NCBI GenBank assembly: GCA_037446395.1
Contig: JBBIIP010000025.1
Location: 1-48,629, forward strand
Direction of reading: 5' to 3'
Length of the DNA: 48,629 nt
Source: JAAYJT01 sp037446395
Lineage (GTDB): Bacteria; Bacteroidota; Bacteroidia; Bacteroidales; JAAYJT01
Shown piece after piece: positions 28,886 to 37,847 of the stretch. How positions within the stretch are numbered: position 1 is the stretch's first letter; each line of letters begins with the position of its first letter. The position numbers and the translations under genes are program-made. Below the pieces are notes generated by a model that was not told the origin of the DNA, did no database searches, and was given only the letters and a program-made list of their open reading frames with translations.

Positions 28886-31800
28886 TTAGAAAGTAAGATT
28901 AACGCCAAATGAAATGGTTCTTGCCTGGGGCACAGTATTTCTATCAACGCCCGGGGTGAGGTTGGTATCCCCATTTGACGATATCTCGGGGTCAGCGCCG
29001 GTGTAACCGCTAAAGACAAATGCATTGAACACCTGCGAATAAACTCTCAGGCTTGTGATGTTTGCTTCGCGTAAAAGCCTGTGTTTTAGGGTATATCCAA
29101 GGCTTACGTTTCTCACCTTCAAGAAATCACCCTTTTCAACATTTTGTGAGGCCACCATAGTGGATCCGTTTGAAACATTGTCGAGCCATACTGGCCTTGG
29201 GATAGGAGTTTCATCGCCTGGTTTCTGCCAGTATTTTTCGGCAACTTCGGCGGAGTTGTTCCAGAACCTCTGATCTCTCAACCCTGCTTTTGACCCGTTA
29301 TATACATAGAATCCAAAGGCATATGTAAGCCCTAAGTTGAAGTCGAAATTGTAGAAGTTGATTGTGTTGTCGAGGCCACCAAAATATTTAGGTATTGGGC
29401 TTCCAAGTGTAACTCCATCATTAGAAATATCAACAGAGCGAGAAACTGTACCATCCTCATTTCTCCAACCTGAAGTAGCAACACCGGATTGATGGTTGTA
29501 ATAGACTTTTGAAGTGGTTCCATCCCACTTACCATCGGTGCCATAATTTTTGCGTATGAAAATGCGCCTTCCGGTTGCAGGATCAACGCCACCAGTTTGA
29601 ACCCCCCATATCATTCCGAGGGGATGGCCAACAAGGGTGCGGTTGGTAGTTTCGAGCTGAGTAACACCTACAATGAAGGGAACATTATCAGCCAGGGATG
29701 TAACTTCATTCTTTAGATAGCTGATATTGAAGTTTGTGTTCCATTTGAATTTGCTTGTATTGACGTTATAGCTGGTAACTGCAAACTCAACACCTTGATT
29801 AAACATTGAGCCAACGTTAGCCGGAAGTGTGTTGCCCGGGATCCCTTTTGACGGAGACTGAGGCACATTCAGAATCAGACCGTCAATATCGTTTTTGTAG
29901 TAGTTAATGTCAAACTGGACCCTGTCTTTGAGAATGGCAAACGAAAGTCCGACATCAAACTTGTTACTTGTTTCCCATGCGAGATCAGCATTTCCTGCCT
30001 GATTGAAGAACAGCGTGGCTGCTCCATTATAAGTTCCTGCTCCATAGAGGAAAAGTGAAGCATACGATCCGACACCAGAAATATTTCCCACTTTACCGTA
30101 GCTGGCTTTCAGCCTCAAGTCAGAAATATAATCTGAAATCTTGCTGTTCTGGATAAAGCTTTCGTTCGAAACATTCCACATCAACGATGCGCCTCCGAAA
30201 TTACCATATTTATTTCCGGGAGCCAGGCCTGAAAAACCGTCACGACGGGCGCTGATTTCGAAAAAGTATTTCTTGTCCCAATCAGCATTGAAACGGCCAA
30301 ATAAAGAAGTGAAATAGTTTTCAGAAAGCATGGCTGTTGGAGGTTGCTGAGGCGTGGTAAAACTTCCCTGGTAATCGGTGAAGAATACATCGCCCAAGCC
30401 AGTTCTTCTGCCCGACCATCCGTTGAAATTGGAATATTGCTCTTCTGATCCAACCAAGGCTTTCAGGTTTAATTTTTCAGCAACCGTAAGTCCATAGTTC
30501 AGTGAGTTTGTCCAGTTCCACCTGTTTCTACGGTCGAAGTAATTATATGATTCGCCACCATTGGTTCTTCCATCACCATGATCGGGGTGCCAGAATGTTT
30601 TTGACTCAACGGCGCTATTGTCGAAGCCTAAAACAGAACGGAAGAACAGGCCACTGACGAGTTGAAAATTGGCATACAATGTAGTTCCCAATCTATTGCT
30701 TTGAGAAATACCATAATTTTTATCCTGAACAAATACCGGGTGGAAGAAGCCAACGGGTTGGGTATTGTTCAATAGCCCCACGCGGTTGTTTGCATAGTCA
30801 ATATTATATGTTCCGTCGGCAAGAAATGGAGGAACTGCAGGTGAGGTAACAAATGCCAAACGCCCGGCGCCTGCGGTAGCAAAATTTCCTCCTGGCAGCG
30901 AACCGGTGCTTGGTGCACCAGTATAGGCATCGGTATAACTCACGTTGGCGCCTAAGGTAATCCATCTGTTGAGCTTGTGATCCAGGTTTAGACGAACGGT
31001 TTTGCGTTCATAATTATTCGTTTTAAGAATCCCATCGTTGTTGGAATAACCAACCGATAACATATAACTTGTCGAGGGCGATCCTCCTGAAACGCTCAAT
31101 GAATGAGTGTGCTGAAAACCGGTTTGATAAACGTAATCATTCCAATTGGTATTGATTAGTTTTCCATCCGTAGAGTAATTTAAAAAATACGCTGGGGCAA
31201 GGTTATTGGCATTTGCTCTTGCTGCATTCTTTACTGCCACAAATTGTTCGGCATTCATCAGGTCATACAAACGGTATGGCGATGACCAGCCCATATTGGC
31301 GTCATAAGTCACCGATACTTTTCCGGCTGATCCCTTTTTTGTAGTAATGATCACAACGCCGTTTGCGGCCCTTGATCCATAGATGGCGGTTGCCGAGGCG
31401 TCTTTCAGAATTTCGATGGAAGCAATATCGGCAGGGTTAACATCGCCAAGAGCATTCAATGCCGAGTTGGCTCGGGAAAGGTCTCCGGTAAAAACAGGCA
31501 CCCCATCAACAATGTACAATGGGCTGGAGCTTCCGGAAATTGAGTTGTAGCCACGCACCCTTACCACAGGTGGATTACCCAACACTGCATTGGGAATTGT
31601 CAGGGTAACACCGGCAGCTTTCCCTTGCAATGCTTGTTCGAAGGTTTGAACGGGCATGGTCTTTATAGATTCCCCTTTTACGGTTACGATGGCGCCAGAA
31701 ACGTCTCTTTTTTGCTGTACGCCATAGCCAACAACCACCAGTTCTTCGAGGGCGAACACGTCAGGAGCTAAGGTTGCATTGACGATGGCCTGATTTCCGA

Positions 31801-32050
31801 TTGCAACTTCGGAGGTTTTCATTCCAATGAATGAGAACACAAGTGTACGGGCATTGTCGGGCACCCTTAACTGATACTTTCCTGCAAGATCGGTAGTAGT
31901 ACCAATGGCGGTACCTTTTACCATTACAGTTGTACCAGGAATGGCGCTGCCATCTTCAGAACTGGTCACAGAACCTGTGATCGTTCTTTGAGCGAGCACA
32001 ACCTGAAATGCAAAAAGCAAACAGGCGAGCAACATGGTAATTTTTCTCAT
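28886..32050 (-). CDS. SusC/RagA TonB-dependent transporter, pair 4
   Basis: A 1054-residue outer-membrane channel. The signal peptide MRKITMLLACLLFAFQVVLA is identical to that of SusC 3, but the rest is closer to SusC 2: EELVVVGYGVQQKRDVSGA, RVRGYNSISGSSSPLYIVDG and DIASIEILKDASATAIYGSR. The barrel ends ARTISFGVNLTF. The reading frame is intact and there is no STN domain. The gene is a mosaic: its 5' end is shared with pair 3, its body with the class of pair 2. Confidence 0.95.
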   Translation of the reverse strand: MRKITMLLACLLFAFQVVLAQRTITGSVTSSEDGSAIPGTTVMVKGTAIGTTTDLAGKYQLRVPDNARTLVFSFIGMKTSEVAIGNQAIVNATLAPDVFALEELVVVGYGVQQKRDVSGAIVTVKGESIKTMPVQTFEQALQGKAAGVTLTIPNAVLGNPPVVRVRGYNSISGSSSPLYIVDGVPVFTGDLSRANSALNALGDVNPADIASIEILKDASATAIYGSRAANGVVIITTKKGSAGKVSVTYDANMGWSSPYRLYDLMNAEQFVAVKNAARANANNLAPAYFLNYSTDGKLINTNWNDYVYQTGFQHTHSLSVSGGSPSTSYMLSVGYSNNDGILKTNNYERKTVRLNLDHKLNRWITLGANVSYTDAYTGAPSTGSLPGGNFATAGAGRLAFVTSPAVPPFLADGTYNIDYANNRVGLLNNTQPVGFFHPVFVQDKNYGISQSNRLGTTLYANFQLVSGLFFRSVLGFDNSAVESKTFWHPDHGDGRTNGGESYNYFDRRNRWNWTNSLNYGLTVAEKLNLKALVGSEEQYSNFNGWSGRRTGLGDVFFTDYQGSFTTPQQPPTAMLSENYFTSLFGRFNADWDKKYFFEISARRDGFSGLAPGNKYGNFGGASLMWNVSNESFIQNSKISDYISDLRLKASYGKVGNISGVGSYASLFLYGAGTYNGAATLFFNQAGNADLAWETSNKFDVGLSFAILKDRVQFDINYYKNDIDGLILNVPQSPSKGIPGNTLPANVGSMFNQGVEFAVTSYNVNTSKFKWNTNFNISYLKNEVTSLADNVPFIVGVTQLETTNRTLVGHPLGMIWGVQTGGVDPATGRRIFIRKNYGTDGKWDGTTSKVYYNHQSGVATSGWRNEDGTVSRSVDISNDGVTLGSPIPKYFGGLDNTINFYNFDFNLGLTYAFGFYVYNGSKAGLRDQRFWNNSAEVAEKYWQKPGDETPIPRPVWLDNVSNGSTMVASQNVEKGDFLKVRNVSLGYTLKHRLLREANITSLRVYSQVFNAFVFSGYTGADPEISSNGDTNLTPGVDRNTVPQARTISFGVNLTF

Positions 32051-32143
32051 AATTTGATTGATTTTGGTTAGAAATGGTTAAACACTACTTTTTAATAAAT
32101 AAACCTTAAACTTCTGATCATAGGCATATATTTGGTTGAACAT
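31965..32143 (-). repeat. 179-bp promoter/signal-peptide module, copy B
   Basis: Second copy of the module at 26785-26963, offset by 5180 bp, spanning the start of SusC 4 and 93 nt of its leader. Beyond 32143 the sequence no longer matches. Confidence 0.9.
32062..32071 (-). promoter_or_regulatory. Leader motif CTAACCAAAA before SusC 4
   Basis: Exact decamer 11 nt before the start codon, inside the duplicated module. Confidence 0.6.
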
Positions 32144-32362
32144 AAATTCTTGCTTACTATGATTCATCGGATAAAAATCTTTTTGACAAAAGTCGGCGCT
32201 AATATAATTTAAAAATAGATACAAGCGATATTTTGGCAATTTTTTTATAGTATAATCCTAATTAATGCAAATCCGAGCGCTAATTTATAATATTTTTTCG
32301 ATCCGATTGATGTATGAATTCACTACAATCAAACATTAAAAATTACTGGGCTTATCAAAATT

Positions 32363-33898
32363 TTATAGCTCACCGATTTTTATCTCAACGGCCTCAAGAA
32401 TTTCGCAGGATTTCACAAGCTCTTTCATTTTGTTGTGATCGGGATACAACGGGCGGTCAATATCCAGGTATTCGACGGAGCGCCGAATCACTTCCCGGGC
32501 TATATTGGTTCCGGTTCCATATTTATAGGGTGTTTCGTATTTTTCTCTCAAATCGAGTGCCTGGGCGGCACACATGAATTCAATTCCAAGGATACCAAAG
32601 GCATTATCGAGAATCTGGAAGTTTTTGAGTGCAGTGTTCATGCCCATTGATACAAAATCTTCCTGATCGGCAGCAGCCGGGATGGATTGGATAGAGGCAG
32701 GCATTGAAAGAATTCGTTGTTCAACAATCTGCATATCGGCAGTGTATTGGCTGAGCATCAAACCAGAAAACATACCTGCTCCCTTTGTAAGAAATGGTGG
32801 CAGGCCCACACTTAAAGCCGGGTTATTTAACCTGTTCATTCGTCGTTCCGAAAGAACGCTGACCATGGTAACCGCAGCTCCGATCATATCCATCGGAAGG
32901 CTGACGGGCGATCCCTGGAAGTTGGCGCCCGAAAGTGTCAGGTTGTCGGCAGGGAAAAAGATTGGATTATCACCCACCCCGTTGAGCTCTATTTCAACCT
33001 GGCTTTTTGCCCAGGCAACTGCATCGTGGGCAGCTCCGATAACCTGAGGGGTGGAGCGCATGGAGTAGGCATCCTGCACTTTTACTTTAAGTCGTTTTTC
33101 TATTAAATCGCCACCGGAGGCAACCTTGCGGATTGCAGCAGCGCTTCGAATGGATCCTTTGAAACCCCGTGCTTCGTGAATTTTATGGTTGTATGGACCC
33201 AGGTTGGCTTTCAGAGCTTCGAGGGTCATGGTGCAGGCGATTTCTGCTTGCTTTAGCCACCTATTGGTGTCATAAAGCATAATGGCGCTCATGGCTGTGA
33301 GCACATTCGACCCGTTAATGGCGGCCAAACCATCGCGTGCTAACAATCCTGGTATCGGAATGCCGGCGCGTTCCATGGCCACTTTCCCCTCAAGAAGTTC
33401 ACCTTTGTAGTACGCGTGGCCTTCGCCCATTAATAGCAATGCAATCTGGCTCATGGGGGCCAGATCGCCACAAGCACCCACAGAGCCTTTTTCGCAAACA
33501 TAAGGAGTTACTCCTTTGTTAAGCATATCCGCCAGGGTTTGTGTAATCTCAATCCTGCAACCCGAATTACCATGGGCATGCACATTGATGCGGCTCAGCA
33601 TGGCGCCTCTGACCCACTCCTCGGGCATGGCCTCTCCGATACCAGCGGCATGATTATAAATCAGATACTTCTGAAAATCTTTTACCTGATCGTCAGTGAG
33701 CACTACTTCTGAAAATTCTCCAATACCTGTATTCACGCCGTACATAATTTCTCTTGCAACAATTTTTTGCTCGAGCATATCGCGGCATGCATTGATGCGT
33801 TTGACTGCATCGGGGTGTAATTCAATTTTTTGATGATGTCGTGCCACCTGAACCAGGTTTTCGATGGTGAGGTTGTTTCCGGTTATAGTCAGAGTCAT
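32363..33898 (-). CDS. hutH: Histidine ammonia-lyase-like aromatic amino acid lyase with Ala-Cys-Gly at the MIO site
   Basis: A 511-residue member of the HAL/PAL/TAL family, expected to eliminate ammonia from histidine to give urocanate. Residue numbering runs almost in register with Pseudomonas putida HAL: Tyr53 (YGVNTGIG), His83 (IYNHAAGIGE), Asn195 (AAINGSNV), Tyr278 and Arg281 (QDAYSMRSTPQ) and Glu413 (DQEDFVSMG). The Glu after Gln favours HAL over PAL or TAL. The cofactor tripeptide, normally Ala-Ser-Gly, is Ala142-Cys143-Gly144 in GSVGACGDLAPM (codon TGT at 33470-33472). MIO can still form from Cys in an engineered HAL, as I recall. No hutU, hutI or hutG is adjacent, so the substrate is not confirmed by context. 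Confidence 0.85.
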   Translation of the reverse strand: MTLTITGNNLTIENLVQVARHHQKIELHPDAVKRINACRDMLEQKIVAREIMYGVNTGIGEFSEVVLTDDQVKDFQKYLIYNHAAGIGEAMPEEWVRGAMLSRINVHAHGNSGCRIEITQTLADMLNKGVTPYVCEKGSVGACGDLAPMSQIALLLMGEGHAYYKGELLEGKVAMERAGIPIPGLLARDGLAAINGSNVLTAMSAIMLYDTNRWLKQAEIACTMTLEALKANLGPYNHKIHEARGFKGSIRSAAAIRKVASGGDLIEKRLKVKVQDAYSMRSTPQVIGAAHDAVAWAKSQVEIELNGVGDNPIFFPADNLTLSGANFQGSPVSLPMDMIGAAVTMVSVLSERRMNRLNNPALSVGLPPFLTKGAGMFSGLMLSQYTADMQIVEQRILSMPASIQSIPAAADQEDFVSMGMNTALKNFQILDNAFGILGIEFMCAAQALDLREKYETPYKYGTGTNIAREVIRRSVEYLDIDRPLYPDHNKMKELVKSCEILEAVEIKIGEL

Positions 33899-33907
33899 TT
33901 CAGTGAG

Positions 33908-33917
33908 TTTTGGTTAG
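33908..33917 (-). promoter_or_regulatory. Leader motif CTAACCAAAA before hutH
   Basis: The same decamer as in front of the four SusC genes, 9 nt before the hutH start codon. The surrounding leader is unrelated. Confidence 0.55.
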
Positions 33918-33948
33918 ATAAAGAGTAAGGAATAATTTTGAGGTGGAA

Positions 33949-35145
33949 TTATTTTTCAACCCTTGGGTCTGATGGTATGGTGTTGGCTTTGGCCACAGGG
34001 CGGCCATCGAAAATGATGCGATAAGTAATATGACGTTTCGAAAACGTTCCTTCAACGGCTGAGTGCAGACGCTGCATTTTCGGATTAAAATCACCTACCC
34101 AGGATAGTTCAATTTCCTTGTAATGAGGTTTTTGCTGCATCATCTTATCCATATGCCAAAAGATTGCTGATTCGATGCCATAGCGTTGAAACCGGGGAAC
34201 AACACCCATTACGGTTATGCGTGCTTTTGTGAAGCGAATTTTTTTCTTTAGTCGTAAAAACTTAATCTTATCGAGCAGAGAAAGCCTGCCATTGAAATAT
34301 TTCAGAATTTGATTTACATCGGGCAGCATCACTAAAAAAGCGATGGGATTATTATCGTGATATGCAAACCAGATAAATTCTTCGTCGAGAATATGCTTTG
34401 CCTTTGCAAATTCTTCTTTCAGCACTTTAATATCAAGTGGCGAATAGTGTTCGTGATATATCCAGGCCTGATCATAAACTTCTTTCACGGCGCTAAGGTA
34501 TTTGTCAGGCTTTTTCCTGTTGAAATGTTCAAAACTGAACCCGGGTTTTTGTCTCACCCAGTCGGCTATTCGCCAAAAGCGCTCCGGAAATTTTCGGGTA
34601 AGATCAATTTTATTTGTGATTTGTTCATAATATGGTGAGAGGCCATATGCTTCAAATAGTTCTTTATAGTATGGTTTGTGATAGTACATCCCATAGCTGG
34701 GATTTTCAAACCCTTCGACCAGCAGGCCCCAAAAACGATCGTTTTCGCCAAAATTTATCGGACCGTCCATCGCCTCCATCCCTTCTTTTGTCAGCCATTG
34801 CTTGCAGGCATCAAAAAGCATGAATGCAGCTTCTTTGTTATTGATGCATTCAAAAAATCCGAGCCCCCCTGTAGGTTGTTCGTATTTATTGGCTTTAACA
34901 AAATTGTAAAATGCGGCTACTCTTCCAATCAGGTTGCCATGATCGTCGGTTAATATCCAACGAATGGCGTCACCATTTGCAAAATAAGCATTTTTAACCC
35001 GGTTAAAAATGCTTTCAATGTCATTGTCGAGTGGGCAGACAAAATGTGCATCGTTGTGATAAATGACTCTCATGACATCATGAAACTGTCTGATAGTCTT
35101 GCGATTGGTAACTTGTATAAGCTGCATATTTTGTGTGTTGATCAT
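33949..35145 (-). CDS. GNAT-like N-acetyltransferase family protein
   Basis: A 398-residue cytoplasmic protein of a Bacteroidetes-typical family usually described as GNAT-like. Recognisable parts are an N-terminal half with CPLDNDIESIFNRVKNAYF, GRVAAFYNF and MDGPINFGENDRFWGLLVEG, and a C-terminal half with RITVMGVVPRFQRYGIESAI, which looks like the acetyl-CoA-binding loop of GNAT folds (Val-x-Pro-x-x-Arg/Gln-x-x-Gly). No substrate is known. It lies 50 nt upstream of hutH on the same strand and may be cotranscribed with it. An in-frame ATG at 35127 is an alternative start. Confidence 0.75.
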   Translation of the reverse strand: MINTQNMQLIQVTNRKTIRQFHDVMRVIYHNDAHFVCPLDNDIESIFNRVKNAYFANGDAIRWILTDDHGNLIGRVAAFYNFVKANKYEQPTGGLGFFECINNKEAAFMLFDACKQWLTKEGMEAMDGPINFGENDRFWGLLVEGFENPSYGMYYHKPYYKELFEAYGLSPYYEQITNKIDLTRKFPERFWRIADWVRQKPGFSFEHFNRKKPDKYLSAVKEVYDQAWIYHEHYSPLDIKVLKEEFAKAKHILDEEFIWFAYHDNNPIAFLVMLPDVNQILKYFNGRLSLLDKIKFLRLKKKIRFTKARITVMGVVPRFQRYGIESAIFWHMDKMMQQKPHYKEIELSWVGDFNPKMQRLHSAVEGTFSKRHITYRIIFDGRPVAKANTIPSDPRVEK

Positions 35146-35252
35146 TTAAAGGCATCCAGAACAGGGGCAAATATAATACATAAGTTATCATGCAGCCGAA
35201 TTAAATATTAAATTGTTGTATTCCGCGTTAATGCGGTCGCGGCTAAAATACT

Positions 35253-35260
35253 TAATTTTG
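35253..35260 (+). promoter_or_regulatory. Putative -7 box (TAATTTTG) upstream of the LptF/G gene
   Basis: A perfect TAnnTTTG match 45 nt before the start codon, in the divergent region with the GNAT-like gene. No good TTTG was seen about 19 nt upstream. Confidence 0.35.
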
Positions 35261-35304
35261 CTGCTACAGGCGATATCTCACCTGCTTCATGCACGGATGA
35301 AACC

Positions 35305-36738
35305 ATGAAACGACTCGATTGGCTGATACTTAAATCTTATGCAGGGCCGCTGGTTTTGACGTTTTTTATTGCCGTGTTCGTTTTGCTGATGCAGTTTCTC
35401 TGGAAGTATGTTGATGACCTGGTGGGCAAAGGCCTTCCATGGGATGTCATTTCTGAGCTAATGTTTTATGCATCAACCACTTTTGTGCCATTGGCTCTGC
35501 CGCTCGCCATCCTGTTGTCGTCGCTGATGACCTTCGGAAATTTGGGAGAAAGCTATGAGCTGGTTGCTTTTAAAGCGGCAGGGGTGTCGCTGCGAAGAAT
35601 CATGCTGCCTCTGATCGTTTTGTCTGTGCTTATCAGTATATCGGCTTTCTATTTTTCGAACGTATTATTGCCGATTACTAATCTTAAGTTTCGAACAATC
35701 CTCTATGATATCAAACAGCAAAAGCTTTCGCTGAACATCAAGGAAGGAATCTATTATAATGGTATAGATGGCTATGTGATCAGGGTGGGAAAAAAAGATA
35801 ACGATGGAAAGACCGTGCGCGATGTGATTATCTATGATCATACAGCCTCAATGGGAAATACAACTGTTTCTTACGCAGAGTGGGGAACCATGGAGCAGAC
35901 AGACGATGGGCGGTTTCTTGTGGTTACTTTATATAACGGAGCCAGTTACGACGACAAACCCGATCGCAAAAATCCGGCAACACTTCCCTTTGCACGCATC
36001 AGGTTTGAAAAAGAGGTAAGGCGTTTTGATCTGGCAGGTTTTGAGCTGAGCAGAACAGATGAAGAGTTTTTTAAAAACAATTATCAAATGTTCAATCTTA
36101 AACAACTTGAGATGGCGCGCGATTCACTCAGCCGGGAGCTCATAGCCAGAAAAAAAAGTTTTGCCGGTGCTATGCGCTACAACTATTACTTTTTCACCCA
36201 ATACGACACAGCCAAAGTTGTGCAGGCTGATTCGAGTCTGTTTTTTGCAGGCGATTTTTTAAATAATCTCGATTCCATTGCCAAAGAGCAGGCGCTTGGC
36301 ATTGCCCTCAACGCAGTCAGGGGAGTCAAATCTACTGTCGAATATACCCACACAAGTTTAGAAGGGCAACTTCGGTTGATCCTTAGGCACGACATAGAGT
36401 GGCACCGAAAACTCACCCTGTCATTTGCCTGTTTCATATTATTCTTTGTTGGGGCTCCCCTGGGGGCCATCATTCGCAAAGGCGGGCTGGGAATGCCATT
36501 GGTAGTTTCTACATTATTATTCGTGCTATTTCATATCGCATCAACCACAGGCGACAAATACGTCAGAACAGGAGTGCTGCAGCCGTTTGTTGGGATGTGG
36601 TTGCCTTCGGCCATCTTTTTACCGATGGGAATATGGCTCACCTACAAAGCGATAACTGATTCGCCATTGATGGATGCAGATGCCTGGGGCAAATTGGTAC
36701 GAAGAGTTCTCAAAAAAAATCCAACTGATCAAGCATGA
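35305..36738 (+). CDS. LptF/LptG family lipopolysaccharide export permease
   Basis: A 477-residue inner-membrane protein of the YjgP/YjgQ family, one of the two permeases that, with LptB and LptC, extract lipopolysaccharide from the inner membrane. Three membrane helices precede a periplasmic jellyroll-like domain: about residues 14-34, 50-70 (FVPLALPLAILLSSLMTFG) and 95-115. Three helices follow at the C-terminal end (LTLSFACFILFFVGAPLGAI, then two more). The segment AGVSLRRIMLPL after helix 2 is a family hallmark. It is somewhat longer than the E. coli proteins, as is usual in Bacteroidetes. LptF and LptG cannot be told apart here. gmd follows after 43 nt. Confidence 0.9.
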   Translation: MKRLDWLILKSYAGPLVLTFFIAVFVLLMQFLWKYVDDLVGKGLPWDVISELMFYASTTFVPLALPLAILLSSLMTFGNLGESYELVAFKAAGVSLRRIMLPLIVLSVLISISAFYFSNVLLPITNLKFRTILYDIKQQKLSLNIKEGIYYNGIDGYVIRVGKKDNDGKTVRDVIIYDHTASMGNTTVSYAEWGTMEQTDDGRFLVVTLYNGASYDDKPDRKNPATLPFARIRFEKEVRRFDLAGFELSRTDEEFFKNNYQMFNLKQLEMARDSLSRELIARKKSFAGAMRYNYYFFTQYDTAKVVQADSSLFFAGDFLNNLDSIAKEQALGIALNAVRGVKSTVEYTHTSLEGQLRLILRHDIEWHRKLTLSFACFILFFVGAPLGAIIRKGGLGMPLVVSTLLFVLFHIASTTGDKYVRTGVLQPFVGMWLPSAIFLPMGIWLTYKAITDSPLMDADAWGKLVRRVLKKNPTDQA

Positions 36739-36781
36739 AATCGAAATAAAGACTTCTATAGGATCAGCTAAAATTTGATTA

Positions 36782-37798
36782 ATGACGAAAACAGCATTTA
36801 TCACAGGAATTACCGGGCAGGATGGCGCATTTCTGTCCGATCTGCTGCTCAGCAAAGGGTATAAAGTAGTGGGCGGGTTTCGCAGGATGAGTAGTCCGAA
36901 CTTCTGGAGGCTCGATGAGTTGGGAATAACCAGCCGAATCAGGATCGTCGAAACTGATTTGACGGATACCAGCAACCTTGCCCGCATTATTGCAGATGTT
37001 AGGCCAGATGAGATATACAATCTTGCTGCCCAGAGTTTTGTGGGCCATTCTTTTAACAGCCCGATTCTCACTGGAAATGTTACCGCCCTGGGAGTTACGC
37101 ATCTTCTCGAGGCCATTCGCATGGTAGACCCGGCAATAAAATTTTATCAGGCATCCACCTCCGAATTATTTGGAAAGGCAGAAGAGCACCCACAAACCGA
37201 AACCACACCATTCTATCCGCGCAGCCCTTATGCAATAGCCAAACTCTACGGCCATTGGATGACAATAAATTATCGGGAGTCATATAATTTATTTGCAACA
37301 ACGGGAATTCTTTTTAACCACGAATCCCCACTCAGGGGAGTAGAGTTTGTTACCCGGAAAATAACAGATGCAGTAGCTCGAATTCATCACAGGAAGCTCG
37401 ATCATTTCGAAATAGGAAATATTGATGTAAAGAGAGATTGGGGCTATGCCAAGGATTTTGTGGAAGGTATGTGGAAGATAATGCAAACAGATAAAGCCGA
37501 TAATTTTATACTCGCAACAAATGAATCACATTCGGTGAGAGAATGGATTGAAATATGTTTCCAATTCATAAACCGGCAAATAACCTGGGAAGGAAGCGGT
37601 GTGGATGAACTAGGCAGAGACGCCAAAAATGGGAAAGTATTGATAAAGATCAATCCCGGGCTCTACAGGCCGGCAGAAGTTTATTCTGTTATCGGAGATT
37701 ATTCAAAAGCTAAAAGCATCCTGGGATGGGAGCCAAAAGTGCGATTCAACGAGCTTGCCGAAATGATGTTGAGGTTTGATATTGAGAAAAACAAATGA
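36782..37798 (+). CDS. gmd: GDP-mannose 4,6-dehydratase
   Basis: A 338-residue short-chain dehydrogenase/reductase that converts GDP-mannose to GDP-4-keto-6-deoxymannose, precursor of fucose, rhamnose or perosamine-type sugars in surface polysaccharides. The N-terminal NAD(P) motif TGITGQDGAFLSDLLLSKGY, then NLAAQSFVGHSF, QASTSELFGKAEE (Ser/Thr and Glu catalytic positions), Tyr150-x3-Lys154 in SPYAIAKLYG, and LFNHESPLRG are diagnostic for Gmd. Length fits the shorter bacterial Gmd/Rmd-type enzymes. The enzyme for the next step (fucose synthase or a reductase) is not in the window. It probably serves the same envelope polysaccharide as the glycosyltransferases downstream. Confidence 0.93.
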   Translation: MTKTAFITGITGQDGAFLSDLLLSKGYKVVGGFRRMSSPNFWRLDELGITSRIRIVETDLTDTSNLARIIADVRPDEIYNLAAQSFVGHSFNSPILTGNVTALGVTHLLEAIRMVDPAIKFYQASTSELFGKAEEHPQTETTPFYPRSPYAIAKLYGHWMTINYRESYNLFATTGILFNHESPLRGVEFVTRKITDAVARIHHRKLDHFEIGNIDVKRDWGYAKDFVEGMWKIMQTDKADNFILATNESHSVREWIEICFQFINRQITWEGSGVDELGRDAKNGKVLIKINPGLYRPAEVYSVIGDYSKAKSILGWEPKVRFNELAEMMLRFDIEKNK

Positions 37799-37847
37799 TT
37801 TTGAGTTCGAGTCAAACCAGTTTTAATAAGGATAAAAAATTCAGTTT

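Noticed and set aside
11052..32050. Polysaccharide utilisation locus
   Set aside because: SusCD pairs are present but there is no carbohydrate-active enzyme or PUL-type regulator, so carbohydrate as substrate is unsupported.
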